Part shown: in pieces, positions 54,504 through 63,729 of the stretch
Position numbering within the stretch: the stretch's first letter is position 1
Layout: each line of letters begins with the position of its first letter
Origin: Streptomyces spongiicola
GTDB lineage: Bacteria; Actinomycetota; Actinomycetes; Streptomycetales; Streptomycetaceae
Assembly: GCF_003122365.1 (NCBI RefSeq)
Contig: NZ_CP029254.1
Span: 1,441,001 to 1,505,000, forward strand
Direction of reading: 5' to 3'
DNA length: 64,000 nt
Program-made: the position numbers and the translations under genes
Notes under the pieces: generated by a model
What the model was told of the DNA's origin: nothing
Databases searched by the model: none
The model's input: the letters and a program-made list of their open reading frames with translations, nothing else

Positions 54504-55628
54504 ATGACCGACCGCAGTTCCGAGAACGTGCCGGGCAGGCGCCGCACGCGCTTCCCGGGCATCTCCTCGCGGGCGTACGAGCACCCGGCGGACCGTTCGG
54601 CGCTGGTCGCCCTGCGCAGGCTGAGCGGGTTCGACACGGTGTTCAAGGCGCTGAGCGGGCTGCTGCCGGAGCGCAGCCTGCGGCTGCTCTTCCTGTCCGA
54701 CTCGGTGCGGGTGAGCGAGACCCAGTTCGCGCACCTGCACACGATGCTGCGCGACGCCTGCTACATCCTGGACCTGGAGAAGGTCCCGCAGATGTACGTC
54801 ACACAGGACCCGAAGCCGAACGCCATGTGCATCGGCCTGGACGAGCCGATCATCACGGTCACCACCGGCCTGGTGGAGCTGCTCGACGAGGAGGAGATGC
54901 GGGCGGTCGTGGGCCACGAGGTGGGGCACGCCCTGTCCGGCCACTCCGTCTACCGCACCGTCCTGCTCTTCCTCACCGGTCTCGCGGTCAAGGTGGCCTG
55001 GATCCCGCTGGGCAACATGGCCGTCATGGCGATCGTGACCGCGCTGCGGGAGTGGTTCCGCAAGTCGGAGCTGTCCGCGGACCGGGCCGGGCTCCTGGTG
55101 GGCCAGGATCTGCAGGCCTCGATGCGCGGTCTGATGAAGATCGCGGGCGGCAACCATCTGCACGAGATGCACGTGGACTCCTTCCTGGAGCAGGCCGAGG
55201 AGTACGAGGCCGGGGGCGACCTGCGGGACTCGGTGCTGAAGATCCTCAACATGCTGCCGAGGACGCATCCGTTCACGACCGTGCGCGCCGCCGAGCTGAA
55301 GAAGTGGGCGGAGAGCCGTGACTACCAGCGGATCGTCGACGGCCACTACCCGCGGCGCACGGAGGACGAGGACACCTCCGTCACCGACTCGTTCCGTGAG
55401 TCCGCCTCGCACTACGCGGACTCGGTGCGGGGCAGCAGGGATCCGCTGATGAAGCTGGTGGGGGACATAGCGGGCGGCGCGGGCGACCTGGGCGGCCGGC
55501 TGCGCGACAGGTTCGCCTCGGCCGCGTCCGGCGGCAGCCGCGGGGGTGGCGACGGAAGCGGCCCGAAGGACGCGGGGACCGGCCGGGGGGACGACGGCCC
55601 GGAGACGACGGGTCAGCGCGGGGGCTGA
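54504..55628 (+). CDS. M48 family zinc metalloprotease
   Basis: 374 aa, ATG at 54504 with AAGGGGG upstream. The active site HEVGHALSGH (around residue 139) is preceded by EMRAVVG. The third zinc ligand is in ELSADRAGLL (Glu, about residue 192). Flanking hydrophobic segments (TVLLFLTGLAVKVAWIPLGN) suggest membrane association as in HtpX. The last 60 residues are a Gly/Asp/Ser-rich tail. Likely membrane protein quality control. Overlaps the convergent next gene by 16 bp. Confidence 0.92.
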   Translation: MTDRSSENVPGRRRTRFPGISSRAYEHPADRSALVALRRLSGFDTVFKALSGLLPERSLRLLFLSDSVRVSETQFAHLHTMLRDACYILDLEKVPQMYVTQDPKPNAMCIGLDEPIITVTTGLVELLDEEEMRAVVGHEVGHALSGHSVYRTVLLFLTGLAVKVAWIPLGNMAVMAIVTALREWFRKSELSADRAGLLVGQDLQASMRGLMKIAGGNHLHEMHVDSFLEQAEEYEAGGDLRDSVLKILNMLPRTHPFTTVRAAELKKWAESRDYQRIVDGHYPRRTEDEDTSVTDSFRESASHYADSVRGSRDPLMKLVGDIAGGAGDLGGRLRDRFASAASGGSRGGGDGSGPKDAGTGRGDDGPETTGQRGG

Positions 55629-56713
55629 CCGCCGCTCGAGAGGGTCCCGCAGACCGCCGCCGCGGCACGACCGGATTCGTACGGGTCGGTCCCGGCCGGT
55701 CCCCTGCCGGTAGCCCGCCGGCCCGCCAGCAGCGGCTGCATCACGGCGGCCGCGTCGGCCGAGCAGGACATCGGGCCCGCCTGCGTGTAGCTGAACAGCA
55801 GCTCGGCCCGGTGAGCGCGCAGGTCGCCGCGGTCGAAGCGGAAGTGCAGCTGACGCCGCACGGTGAAAAGGGAGGCGCCGTCCGCGGTCCGGCCGTCAGG
55901 GGCGGCGGTCGCGCCCCCTCCCGCCCCGGCGGGACGCACCGTGTAGGCGAAGGTGTGGTCCGTGGTCACCTCCAGCGCGTCGGGGCCGGCCTCGGCGAAG
56001 GCCAGTGAGCCGCGGACCCGTACCTCCGGGGCGGCCATCGCGACACGATCCGGGTCGAAGCGGACGAGCCAGCCGGTCGCCGCGTGGCGGCCGTCGTCCT
56101 CGGGTTCGTTCATCGACCGGTCGAACTGGTCCAGCTGGTCCGGGTCGAGCAGCACCCGCACCGGCCGTACGGCGCCCTGGCCGAGGACCGCGGGGTCGAC
56201 GGATGACCCCACCAGATAGTCCTTGGCGATGGTCAGCGCGGTCATCACCTGGTCGTCCGAGAAGTTCCTGGTGTGCCGTACGGCCGGAAGGGTGATGCCG
56301 GCGGCTCCGGTGCGGAAATCCGCCGCGGGGCTGCGGGCGAACAGACCGGCCGGGTCGCCGCCCGCCACGGTCCCCTCGGGGGCGAGCGGGACGACGGTGC
56401 TCCGCAGCGCCTGGACGGGCCGGCCCTCCGGCGGGCGGTAGGGGTGGCGCACGCCCGTGTAGAGGGCGGCACCGAAGGCCATGGCGATCAGCAGCACCAG
56501 CACCAGGAAGTGCCTGGGCCCGCTGCGCAGTCCCCGTCCGGGTCGGCTGCGGACGGCAGTGGCGTGGTCCCCCATCCGCTCCCGGGCCGAGAACTCCTGG
56601 AGGCGGGCAGCACGGACGAACGATTCGTCGAAGACGACGGACCGGTACTCGTCGTCGTTTCCGCCGGGGAGCCCCTCGGGTGTCCCCTCAGGTGGGTCTC
56701 CACGCCCTGCCAT
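55613..56713 (-). CDS. Conserved membrane protein with SVVFDE N-terminal motif (paralog 1)
   Basis: 366 aa, ATG at 56713. An N-terminal cytoplasmic segment containing YRSVVFDESFVRAARLQEFS (residues 23-42) precedes a single membrane helix (FLVLVLLIAMAFGAALYTG). A 270-residue exterior domain follows (NFSDDQVMTALTIAKDYLVG, DPDQLDQFDRSMNEPEDDGR). I do not recognise a named domain. The same N-terminal motif starts the neighbouring gene at 56791-57402, so the two share an ancestor or a common partner. TACCCT lies 6 bases before the ATG. Confidence 0.8.
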   Translation of the reverse strand: MAGRGDPPEGTPEGLPGGNDDEYRSVVFDESFVRAARLQEFSARERMGDHATAVRSRPGRGLRSGPRHFLVLVLLIAMAFGAALYTGVRHPYRPPEGRPVQALRSTVVPLAPEGTVAGGDPAGLFARSPAADFRTGAAGITLPAVRHTRNFSDDQVMTALTIAKDYLVGSSVDPAVLGQGAVRPVRVLLDPDQLDQFDRSMNEPEDDGRHAATGWLVRFDPDRVAMAAPEVRVRGSLAFAEAGPDALEVTTDHTFAYTVRPAGAGGGATAAPDGRTADGASLFTVRRQLHFRFDRGDLRAHRAELLFSYTQAGPMSCSADAAAVMQPLLAGRRATGRGPAGTDPYESGRAAAAVCGTLSSGGQPPR

Positions 56714-56790
56714 GTCTTCAGGGTAGGTCTGCGGGCGTCCGCGTGAACGCGGCGCCGGACGCCGTGGCGCGTTCGCCGGGACCGGCCGGG

Positions 56791-57402
56791 TCAGGGCGTG
56801 CGGGGGACCGCGGAGACGGGGGGCGCGGAGTACTCGGCCGACGCGGCGGGACTCGCTCCACGGTCCGGGACGGTGCCTCTGGCGGGCGCGTCGACGCCGG
56901 TGGTGGTGGTCGGTGTGGGCGGGGGGTCCTGGCGGCCGGCCGACGCTCCCCGGTACACGGCCGTGAAGGCCAGGGCCACCATGCCGACGCCCATCACCAC
57001 GGCGAGGACCCAGGCGACCGGACGGTGCCAGCGGGCGGAGCCCCGGTAGGGCCGCAGCGCGCCGCCGTGCGGCCCGTAGGGGTCGGCGTAGCCGTCGAGG
57101 CCTTCGGGGTCGGACTCGCCGGGGCCGCGTTCCCGGCCGTACTCGCCGGACGGGCCACGGCCGTCGTCATGGAACTCGTCGTCCGTGGGGGCGAGGCCCG
57201 ACCGGGCGCGAGCCGCCTCCGCCTCGGCACGGGCCTGTGCGGCGGCGAGCAGCCGCTCCACGGCGCTCGGTTCGTGGATCTCCGCGGCCCGGACGAATTC
57301 CTCGTCGAACACCACGGAGGCGAAGTCCTGGTCCGCGCCTCCGCGGTCGTCGTCGGGCTCCCGGCCGTCCGGGAACGGCCTGCCCCCCACGTCGTCCGGC
57401 AC
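56791..57402 (-). CDS. Membrane protein with SVVFDE N-terminal motif (paralog 2)
   Basis: 203 aa, GTG at 57402. FASVVFDEEFVRAAEIHEPS (residues 27-46) matches the motif in the neighbouring 366-aa protein. It is followed by an Ala/Arg/Glu helix, an acidic Gly/Tyr region, one membrane helix (WVLAVVMGVGMVALAFTAVY) and a short Pro/Thr-rich exterior tail. No catalytic motif. A promoter-like CTGACG-N18-TACCCT lies just before the start with 6 bases to the GTG, suggesting a leaderless mRNA. Confidence 0.8.
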   Translation of the reverse strand: MPDDVGGRPFPDGREPDDDRGGADQDFASVVFDEEFVRAAEIHEPSAVERLLAAAQARAEAEAARARSGLAPTDDEFHDDGRGPSGEYGRERGPGESDPEGLDGYADPYGPHGGALRPYRGSARWHRPVAWVLAVVMGVGMVALAFTAVYRGASAGRQDPPPTPTTTTGVDAPARGTVPDRGASPAASAEYSAPPVSAVPRTP

Positions 57403-57468
57403 GTCTTCAGGGTAGACCTGGGTCTGGGATTTCGTCAGGGAGTGCGGGCATCCGACCGCACCCGCCCG

Positions 57469-58752
57469 TCACCGGGTGTGACCGTCCCCCGTCACGATGT
57501 ACTTGGTCGAGGTCAGCTCGGGCAGGCCCATCGGGCCGCGGGCGTGCAGCTTCTGCGTGGAGATGCCGATCTCGGCGCCGAAACCGAACTGACCGCCGTC
57601 GGTGAAGCGGGTGGACGCGTTCACGGCCACCGTCGTGGAGTCCACCAGCCGGGTGAAGCGCCGGGCCGCCGCCTGGGACGTGGTGACGATGGCCTCGGTG
57701 TGCCCGGAGGACCACAGGCGGATGTGCTCCACGGCCTTGTCCAGGGAGTCCACCACGGCCGCGGCGATGTCGTAGGACAGGTACTCGGTCTCCCAGTCCT
57801 CGTCCGTGGCGGGCACCACCGTGGCCTTGGAGCCCTCGGCGAGCGCGAGGGTGCGCTCGTCCGCGTGGACGGTGACGCCGGCCTCGGCGAGGGCCTGAAG
57901 GGCCCGGGGCAGAAAGGCCCCTGCGATGTCCCGGTGGACCAGGAGGGTCTCCGCGGCGTTGCAGACGCTCGGCCGCTGGGCCTTGGAGTTGACCAGGATG
58001 TCGACGGCCATGTCGAGGTCGGCCTGGGCGTCGACGTAGACATGGCAGTTGCCGGTGCCGGTCTCGATGACCGGGACGGTGGACTCCTCGACCACGGTCC
58101 GGATCAGGGAGGCCCCGCCGCGGGGGATGAGGACGTCGACGAGACCGCGGGCGCGCATCAGCTCCCTCACGGAGTCGCGGCTCTCACCGGGGACCAGCTG
58201 CACGGCGTCCGCGGGCAGCCCGGAGCCGCCGACGGCATCCCGCACCACCCTCACCAGGGCGGTGTTCGAGGAGTACGCGGAGGAGGAGCCGCGGAGCAGC
58301 ACGGCGTTGCCGGACTTCAGGCACAGCGCGGCGGCGTCCACCGTCACGTTCGGCCGCGCCTCGTAGATGATGCCGACGACGCCGAGGGGGACGCGGACCT
58401 GGCGCAGGTCGATCCCGTTGGGGAGGGTCGACCCGCGGACGACCTCACCGACCGGGTCGGGCAGCGCGGCGACGTGCCGGACGTCCGCGGCGATGGCCCG
58501 CACCCGCTCCGGGGTCAGGGTGAGCCGGTCGACGATGGCCTCGCTGGTGCCGGCCTCCCGGGCGCGGGCGATGTCCTCGGCGTTGGCCTCGACGATCTCG
58601 CCGGTCCGCACCTCGAGGGCGTCGGCGATCGCCAGCAGGGCGTCGTCCTTGACCGCACGCGGAAGTGGCGCGATGTCGGCGGCCGCGGCGCGGGCCCGGT
58701 AGGCGGCCCGGACGACCGGGGTCAGGTTGTCGTACGGCGAGAGCGAGGTCAT
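57469..58752 (-). CDS. proA: Gamma-glutamyl phosphate reductase
   Basis: 427 aa, ATG at 58752. An aldehyde-dehydrogenase-fold reductase: [20 protein letters not shown] (NADP site), catalytic Cys in [16 protein letters not shown] (around residue 270), and [19 protein letters not shown] near the end. It reduces gamma-glutamyl phosphate to glutamate semialdehyde, second step of proline synthesis. The proB gene for the first step lies about 930 bp upstream on the same strand, separated by one small gene. TACCCT is 6 bases before the ATG. Confidence 0.98.
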   Translation of the reverse strand: MTSLSPYDNLTPVVRAAYRARAAAADIAPLPRAVKDDALLAIADALEVRTGEIVEANAEDIARAREAGTSEAIVDRLTLTPERVRAIAADVRHVAALPDPVGEVVRGSTLPNGIDLRQVRVPLGVVGIIYEARPNVTVDAAALCLKSGNAVLLRGSSSAYSSNTALVRVVRDAVGGSGLPADAVQLVPGESRDSVRELMRARGLVDVLIPRGGASLIRTVVEESTVPVIETGTGNCHVYVDAQADLDMAVDILVNSKAQRPSVCNAAETLLVHRDIAGAFLPRALQALAEAGVTVHADERTLALAEGSKATVVPATDEDWETEYLSYDIAAAVVDSLDKAVEHIRLWSSGHTEAIVTTSQAAARRFTRLVDSTTVAVNASTRFTDGGQFGFGAEIGISTQKLHARGPMGLPELTSTKYIVTGDGHTR

Positions 58753-58966
58753 GCCCGCAGGGTAATGCGCACGCCGCGGACATCCCCCGGGTATTCCGCA
58801 CTGCGAGACGCGGCGGACCGGGCGCCGGTACGGGAGGGGCCTTCCCCGGGGGCGGCCGCCCCGGGCCCGGACACCGGTTCCACCGGCCGGTCCCGCCGAC
58901 CGGCACGAGGTCCCGGTGGCAGGTCCGGTGGCAGGTCCCGGCGCGGGGCCCCGGTGGCCGCCGTCG

Positions 58967-59308
58967 TCAGAAGGGGTGAACGCCGACGGGTGTGGCCGGG
59001 GGCAGCCCGTACCCCTCGGCGATGCGCTGGTGGTAGGTCTCGCGGTCGATGACCTCCAGGCCGACGATCTCCCACGGCGGCAGCCTGGCAGTGGACCGGT
59101 GCTCACCCCACAGCCGCAGGGCTACCGCGGCGGCGTCGTGCAGGTCCCGGGCCTCTTCCCAGTAGCGGATCTCGGCGTGGTCGCCGGCGTACCGGCTGGT
59201 GAGCAGGAACGGATGGTCGTGGGCGAGCTGCTCCAGCCCGCGTCTGACGTCCTGCAGCGGCGTCTGCGCGCCCGAGACGCAAAGGGTGATGTGCCACAGC
59301 CGGGACAC
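58967..59308 (-). CDS. Small conserved protein of unknown function
   Basis: 113 aa from the GTG at 59308; the open frame extends to 59533, but the added part is low-complexity. Contains [58 protein letters not shown] and [20 protein letters not shown]. The opening strand plus a later RYA...YWEE strand suggests a ferredoxin-like alpha/beta fold. It lies between proA and proB and is probably transcribed with proA. Confidence 0.75.
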   Translation of the reverse strand: MSRLWHITLCVSGAQTPLQDVRRGLEQLAHDHPFLLTSRYAGDHAEIRYWEEARDLHDAAAVALRLWGEHRSTARLPPWEIVGLEVIDRETYHQRIAEGYGLPPATPVGVHPF

Positions 59309-59677
59309 GGCCCGCTCGCCGGCGTGCGGCTCGGCGTCCTCGGCTGCCTGGCGTTCCCTCAGGTGGAGCCCGTCGGCCCGGGTGAGGCCGTCCCGGGCGC
59401 CGAGGTCCGCGGGCCGTTCGAGATCGGGGCCCGCGTCCACACTGCTCAGGGCGCGCTGCTCCCCAACGGACCTGCGGGCGTGGGTGGTTGCCCGTGTCCC
59501 ACGGGGCGCCGCCCCTGGGCGCGCTCGTCTCACCGGCGGCCTCCTTTCGATGCGTCGTGGTGCCGAACCCCGCCTTCAACCCCTCTGACAAAGTTGACCA
59601 GTCCGGGGCCGGTGGTGGGGCGGTTTTGATGAAGGTCCCTGCCGGAGGGCCGGACTTTCAGCCGTTTCAGGGTGATG
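59309..59677. other. Spacer between proB and the small gene
   Basis: 369 bases. No hairpin with a long perfect stem and no convincing gene. Confidence 0.4.
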
Positions 59678-60805
59678 TCAGGGGTTCAGGACGACGAGGT
59701 CGTCCCTGTGTACGACCTCCCGCTCGTAGGCGGGACCGAGTTCCCTGGCCAGGTCGCGGGTGGAGCGGCCGAGGAGGAGGGGGAGTTCCCTGGAGTCGTA
59801 GTTCACCAGGCCCCGGGCGACGGCCCGGCCTCCGGCGTCCCGCAGCTCCACCGGGTCCCCGGCCGTGAACTCGCCGTCGACCGCTGCGATTCCCGCGGGC
59901 AGCAGTGACTTGCGGCCCTCCACCACCGCCCTCACGGCCCCGTCGTCGAGGGTGAGCGCGCCCTGCGGGGTGGAGGCGTGGGCGAGCCACAGCAGCCGGT
60001 CGGCGGACCGCCGACCGGTTCGGCGGAAGTAGGTGCCGGTGTCCCGTCCGGCGAGGGCGTCGGCGGCACGGGAGGCGGAGGTGAGGACGACCGGGACGCC
60101 GGCCGCCGCGGCGATCCGGGCCGCCTCCACCTTGGTGACCATGCCGCCGGTACCGACTCCGGCCCTGCCCGCGGAGCCGATCTCCACCCCGGCAAGGTCG
60201 GCGGGCCCGCCGACCTCCGCGATCCGGGAGGTGCCGGGCCTGCCCGGGTCGCCGTCGTAGAGGCCGTCCACGTCGGAGAGCAGGACCAGCAGGTCGGCGC
60301 GGACGAGGTGCGCGACGAGGGCGGCGAGCCGGTCGTTGTCCCCGAAGCGGATCTCGTCCGTGGCGACGGTGTCGTTCTCGTTGACGACGGGGACGGCGCC
60401 CATGGCGAGCAACTGGTCGAGGGTGCGGTAGGCGTTGCGGTAGTGGGCGCGGCGGCTGGTGTCGTCGGTGGTGAGGAGCACCTGCCCGACGCGGACGCCG
60501 TAGCGGGCGAAGGAGGCGGTGTAGCGGGCGACCAGCAGGCCCTGGCCGACGCTGGCGGCCGCCTGCTGACGGGCCAGGTCCCTGGGCCGGCGGGCCAGCC
60601 CGAGCGGCGCGAGCCCGGCGGCGATGGCTCCGCTGGAGACGAGCACTATCTCCTTCTCACCGCCGCTGCGGACCTTGGCGAGCACGTCCACGAGGGCGTC
60701 CACCCGGTCGGCGTCGAGTCCCCCGGAGGCCGTGGTGAGTGAGGACGAGCCCACCTTCACGACGACTCTGCGTGCTTCCGTCACATACTGCCTTGCCACT
60801 GTCAC
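59678..60805 (-). CDS. proB: Glutamate 5-kinase with PUA domain
   Basis: 375 aa, GTG at 60805. Amino-acid-kinase fold: RVVVKVGSSSLTT, IVLVSSGAIAAGLAPLGL, VPVVNENDTVATDEIRFGDN, DVDGLYDGDP and GTGGMVTKVEAARIA (lysine loop). A C-terminal PUA domain (residues 285-370; GIAAVDGEFTAGDPVELRD) ends the protein. It phosphorylates glutamate for proline synthesis and is feedback inhibited by proline in the family. Confidence 0.98.
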   Translation of the reverse strand: MTVARQYVTEARRVVVKVGSSSLTTASGGLDADRVDALVDVLAKVRSGGEKEIVLVSSGAIAAGLAPLGLARRPRDLARQQAAASVGQGLLVARYTASFARYGVRVGQVLLTTDDTSRRAHYRNAYRTLDQLLAMGAVPVVNENDTVATDEIRFGDNDRLAALVAHLVRADLLVLLSDVDGLYDGDPGRPGTSRIAEVGGPADLAGVEIGSAGRAGVGTGGMVTKVEAARIAAAAGVPVVLTSASRAADALAGRDTGTYFRRTGRRSADRLLWLAHASTPQGALTLDDGAVRAVVEGRKSLLPAGIAAVDGEFTAGDPVELRDAGGRAVARGLVNYDSRELPLLLGRSTRDLARELGPAYEREVVHRDDLVVLNP

Positions 60806-61040
60806 GTGCCGAATCTATGCCAGGCGCGGCCGTCGGCGCGCCTTCGTTCCGGCGGCCGGACAGGCATCCGGCCTTGGCCGGAAGCGGGCGGGGCGGGAAA
60901 CGGGCGGGGCGTCCGTCCGCCCTCCCCGGGCCGCGTCCCCGGGCCGCGCCGCCGGCCGGCCCGCGAGCCGCCTCGCGGGGAGGCCGCCTCGCGGGGAGGC
61001 CGGGCAGGCGCCCGGGCCGGCGGGACAGCGGCCGGCGGGA
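60806..61040. repeat. GC-rich repeat region including left 15-bp repeats
   Basis: 60890-61015 is low-complexity with cggccggc and cctcgcggggaggccg doublets. 61016-61049 holds two copies of gccggcgggacagcg, the same 15-mer as at 61381-61425. No gene. Confidence 0.7.
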
Positions 61041-61378
61041 CAGCTCCCCCAGGGTGACCACGACGGCCGCCGCGATCATCAGCCAGGCGTTGTCGCCGAG
61101 CGCCCACGCGATATAGCCGGCGGTGAAGACCACCACCCCGGCCACCAGGCGCAGCCGGTCGTCGAGGCGCCCCAGCAGCCTGCCCACCCACAGGCCGCAG
61201 GCCACGACGAGCAGGGTGTTGGTGGCCCGCAGGATGCCCAGCACGTTCACGCCGTCGACGGTCACCTGCCAGGAGCCCAGCGACAGCAGTTGCTGCTCGG
61301 GGAAGTCGGAGCCGAGCACGCCTTCGCCTCGGACTCGGCGGCCACGGCGACCATCGGGGTGTAGGCGTCCTTGTCCGC
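61041..61378 (-). pseudogene. MFS transporter remnant
   Basis: A stretch of about 110 codons reads like the inside of an MFS transporter: LGILRATNTLLVVACGLWVG, LLGRLDDRLRLVAGVVVFTA (the relaxed motif A), GYIAWALGDNAWLMIAAAVV and VTLGEL, at which point it breaks off into 15-bp repeats. Upstream, DKDAYTPMVAVAAESEAK continues it in another frame, so there is a frameshift near 61322 and no start codon. Both ends are missing. The fragment is bounded on both sides by the same 15-bp repeat. Probably a decayed drug or solute exporter. Confidence 0.65.
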
Positions 61379-61380
61379 GG

Positions 61381-61425
61381 GCCGGCGGGACAGCGGCCGG
61401 CGGGACAGCGGCCGGCGGGTCAGCG
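61381..61425. repeat. Right 15-bp tandem repeats
   Basis: Three copies of gccggcgggacagcg (the last with t for a). They run straight into the TGA stop of the glycerophosphotransferase gene, and match the copies at 61016-61049. Confidence 0.85.
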
Positions 61426-63576
61426 GGCCGCGGCGGCCGCCCCCGCACCGTCGGTCCCGCCGACGCCGGCGCCGGCGCCGTTGCCCTCGGCTTCGGCACC
61501 CGGCCCGCCGGCGTCCGACTCCCGGTCGAGTTCGCCGATGGCCTGCTCCCCGACGCGCTGCCGCACCCCGGTGTTGCGTGCCTCGGCCTTGGCCGCGAGG
61601 GCGCGCACCGCGGCGTCGAACTGCTCGATCGACGAGGGCTCGTCCGGCCCGAGGAGGTACTTCCTCAGCTCGGCGCGCGCGCCCGAGAGGGTGTCGGCCG
61701 CCGGGTCGGCGACGGCCGCCAGCAGCCGGTCGACCTCCCCCGCGCCGTTGGAGAGGACGACCGCCGCGCGGACCGCGGTGTTCTGGCGCCTGAACTCCTC
61801 CTCGCCGAGTTCCGCCGAGTCGGTCACCGCGTACGGCTTGCCGCTGGCGATGAAGTCCGAGACGACACTGGAGATGTCGGAGACCATGGCGTCGGACTCG
61901 TTGAAGCAGTCGTACAGCGCGGGCCGGGAGCCGGTGACGACGGCGTGCTCCCACCACCCGAAGGAGCGCCAGTAGGCGGCGTTCCACTCCGCCCGCAGGT
62001 TCTTGATCTCGGCCAGGCGCTCGGGGTCGGCGAGGGAGACACGGGACTCCTCGGCCTCGTCGCCGCCGGCGCGGCCGGGCTTGGTGAGCGCCGCGAGCCG
62101 GGCCTCGATCCGGGCCAGCGAGGCGCGGGCGGCGGCCTGTTCGCCCTGCGCGGCGGCGGCCTCTCCGGCCCAGCGCGGGTCGGCGGCGCGCTCTGCGGCG
62201 GCCTTCCGCACCATCGCCGTGATCCGCTCGTGGGCGGCGAGGGCCTTCTTGTTGCGGATTCCGGTGAAGGGGTGCGGCTTGTAGATCAGGCGCACCGGGT
62301 GCTCCGCCTCGAGCAGCCGCCGGACGATGTTCTCGCCCGCGAGCAGCAGGGAGGTGTTGCCGGGGTTGTTGTCCCAGCCCTCCCAGGTGGGTGCGTACAG
62401 GACGGTGGGGACGGGGTTCTTCGGTGTGCCGGTCCAGGGCCGGATGGGGGCCAGCTGCGGGCGGCCCACCTCGACGATGTCGTCGTCGCGGACGCCGACG
62501 TCGGCGATCGCATAGCGGTCGCGGCCGGCCCGGCCCGCGGTCCACACCTCGTCGTACACCTTGGAGAAGGGGTTGACGCTGGCGAGCTTGTCGCTGTCGC
62601 CGTGGCCGATGAAGACGTGCTTCATGGTCGGGACGCGCAGCATGTGGATGTTCTTGCCGACGTTGGCCGGATAGAGCGCGACCCGGACCGAGTCGAACGT
62701 CGTCGTCATGAGGTGCTGGCCGCCCGGGATGCACAGCACCGGTACGGAGGTCTGGTTGAGCTTCGCGACGAGGCCCCGCTCGCGCATGACGACGATCGGC
62801 CGCCCCTCGAGCTGCTCCATGGTCTCGAGCCACATGTTGACCTGGTAGGCGGAGTCCTCGGAGCCGGAGAAGTACAGCGCCACGGTGGGCTGGTACTCGT
62901 CGAGCCACTTCTGGACGGCCTTGAGTACGGCGGGCCCGGAGGGCACCCGGCGCCTGCGGCGGAGGTAGGGCACGAGTGCCGCGGTGTAGCCGAGGGCGAG
63001 GGCGATGCTCAGGGCGGTGCCGGCGTAGCCGACGGCGTCGTGCCCGGTGGCGGCCGCGACGACGACGCCCGCCATCGCGGGGATGTCGAGGTGCAGCATC
63101 TTCTCGCCGGAGCGCCGCAGCAGGGCGCGCGGCGGGGCGTCCGGGATGCGCACGGCGTGGAGGTCGACGTTGCGGGTGACGACCGGCATGGTCCGGCGCA
63201 GCCGGATCAGGGTGGTGAGGGCTCCGTGCGGGGCCTGGAGGCCGTAGAAGAGCAGGAAGAACGCGACGGCGGCGTAGAACAGCGGTCCCTCGGCGAGGCC
63301 CGTGCGGGCGAGCAGCAGGATCAGCAGCAGCTGGCGGAGCATGAAGCGGATCGGCAGACCGGCCCGGACCTTGTTGAGGCGGTTGACCAGGTAGCTGCCG
63401 CGCTGGTGCAGGTACCAGTCGGCGGCGTAGGTCACGGCCGCGGCCGCCGCGAACATCCAGATGTCCGGGATCAGCGCGGCGATCACCACGCAGGGATAGC
63501 CCAGGCCCATCAGGACCGCGGCGGCCAGCTCTGACCTGCTGCCCACACGTGCCAGGCGAATGGCGGTCGAAATCAC
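61420..63576 (-). CDS. CDP-glycerol glycerophosphotransferase family (teichoic-acid-type polymerase)
   Basis: 718 aa from the GTG at 63576, which has GGAGCAGG upstream; an earlier GTG at 63630 lacks a ribosome site. Residues 1-220 carry several membrane helices (AAVLMGLGYPCVVIAALIPD, LLLILLLARTGLAEGPLFYA). The C-terminal 450 residues are a TagF/TagB-like GT-B domain with HVFIGHGDSDKLASVNPFSK, VLYAPTWEGWDN, RLIYKPHPFTG and the acidic MVSDISSVVSDFIASGKPYA. Such enzymes add glycerol-phosphate or related polyol-phosphate units to wall polymers. The gene downstream in transcription is proB; upstream is a cytidylyltransferase/reductase-type gene that could supply the CDP-polyol. Confidence 0.88.
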   Translation of the reverse strand: MISTAIRLARVGSRSELAAAVLMGLGYPCVVIAALIPDIWMFAAAAAVTYAADWYLHQRGSYLVNRLNKVRAGLPIRFMLRQLLLILLLARTGLAEGPLFYAAVAFFLLFYGLQAPHGALTTLIRLRRTMPVVTRNVDLHAVRIPDAPPRALLRRSGEKMLHLDIPAMAGVVVAAATGHDAVGYAGTALSIALALGYTAALVPYLRRRRRVPSGPAVLKAVQKWLDEYQPTVALYFSGSEDSAYQVNMWLETMEQLEGRPIVVMRERGLVAKLNQTSVPVLCIPGGQHLMTTTFDSVRVALYPANVGKNIHMLRVPTMKHVFIGHGDSDKLASVNPFSKVYDEVWTAGRAGRDRYAIADVGVRDDDIVEVGRPQLAPIRPWTGTPKNPVPTVLYAPTWEGWDNNPGNTSLLLAGENIVRRLLEAEHPVRLIYKPHPFTGIRNKKALAAHERITAMVRKAAAERAADPRWAGEAAAAQGEQAAARASLARIEARLAALTKPGRAGGDEAEESRVSLADPERLAEIKNLRAEWNAAYWRSFGWWEHAVVTGSRPALYDCFNESDAMVSDISSVVSDFIASGKPYAVTDSAELGEEEFRRQNTAVRAAVVLSNGAGEVDRLLAAVADPAADTLSGARAELRKYLLGPDEPSSIEQFDAAVRALAAKAEARNTGVRQRVGEQAIGELDRESDAGGPGAEAEGNGAGAGVGGTDGAGAAAAAR

Positions 63577-63666
63577 GTAGAACCTGCTCCGAAAGTGCCG
63601 TTGAGTGCCGTTAAGTGCCGCTTGATTCACATTGGGGAAAATTGTGAGGGCGGGTCCTCACGAACT

Positions 63667-63705
63667 CGGGCCTCTGGGGATCGCGGCGGCGATCCCAGAG
63701 GCCCG
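63667..63705. terminator. Terminator between wall-polymer genes
   Basis: Stem cgggcctctggggatcgc / gcgatcccagaggcccg, 17 pairs with one bulged g and a 4-base loop, 25 bp beyond the stop at 63730. Confidence 0.85.
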
Positions 63706-63729
63706 AATCAGATCATTGACGGAGGAGTA

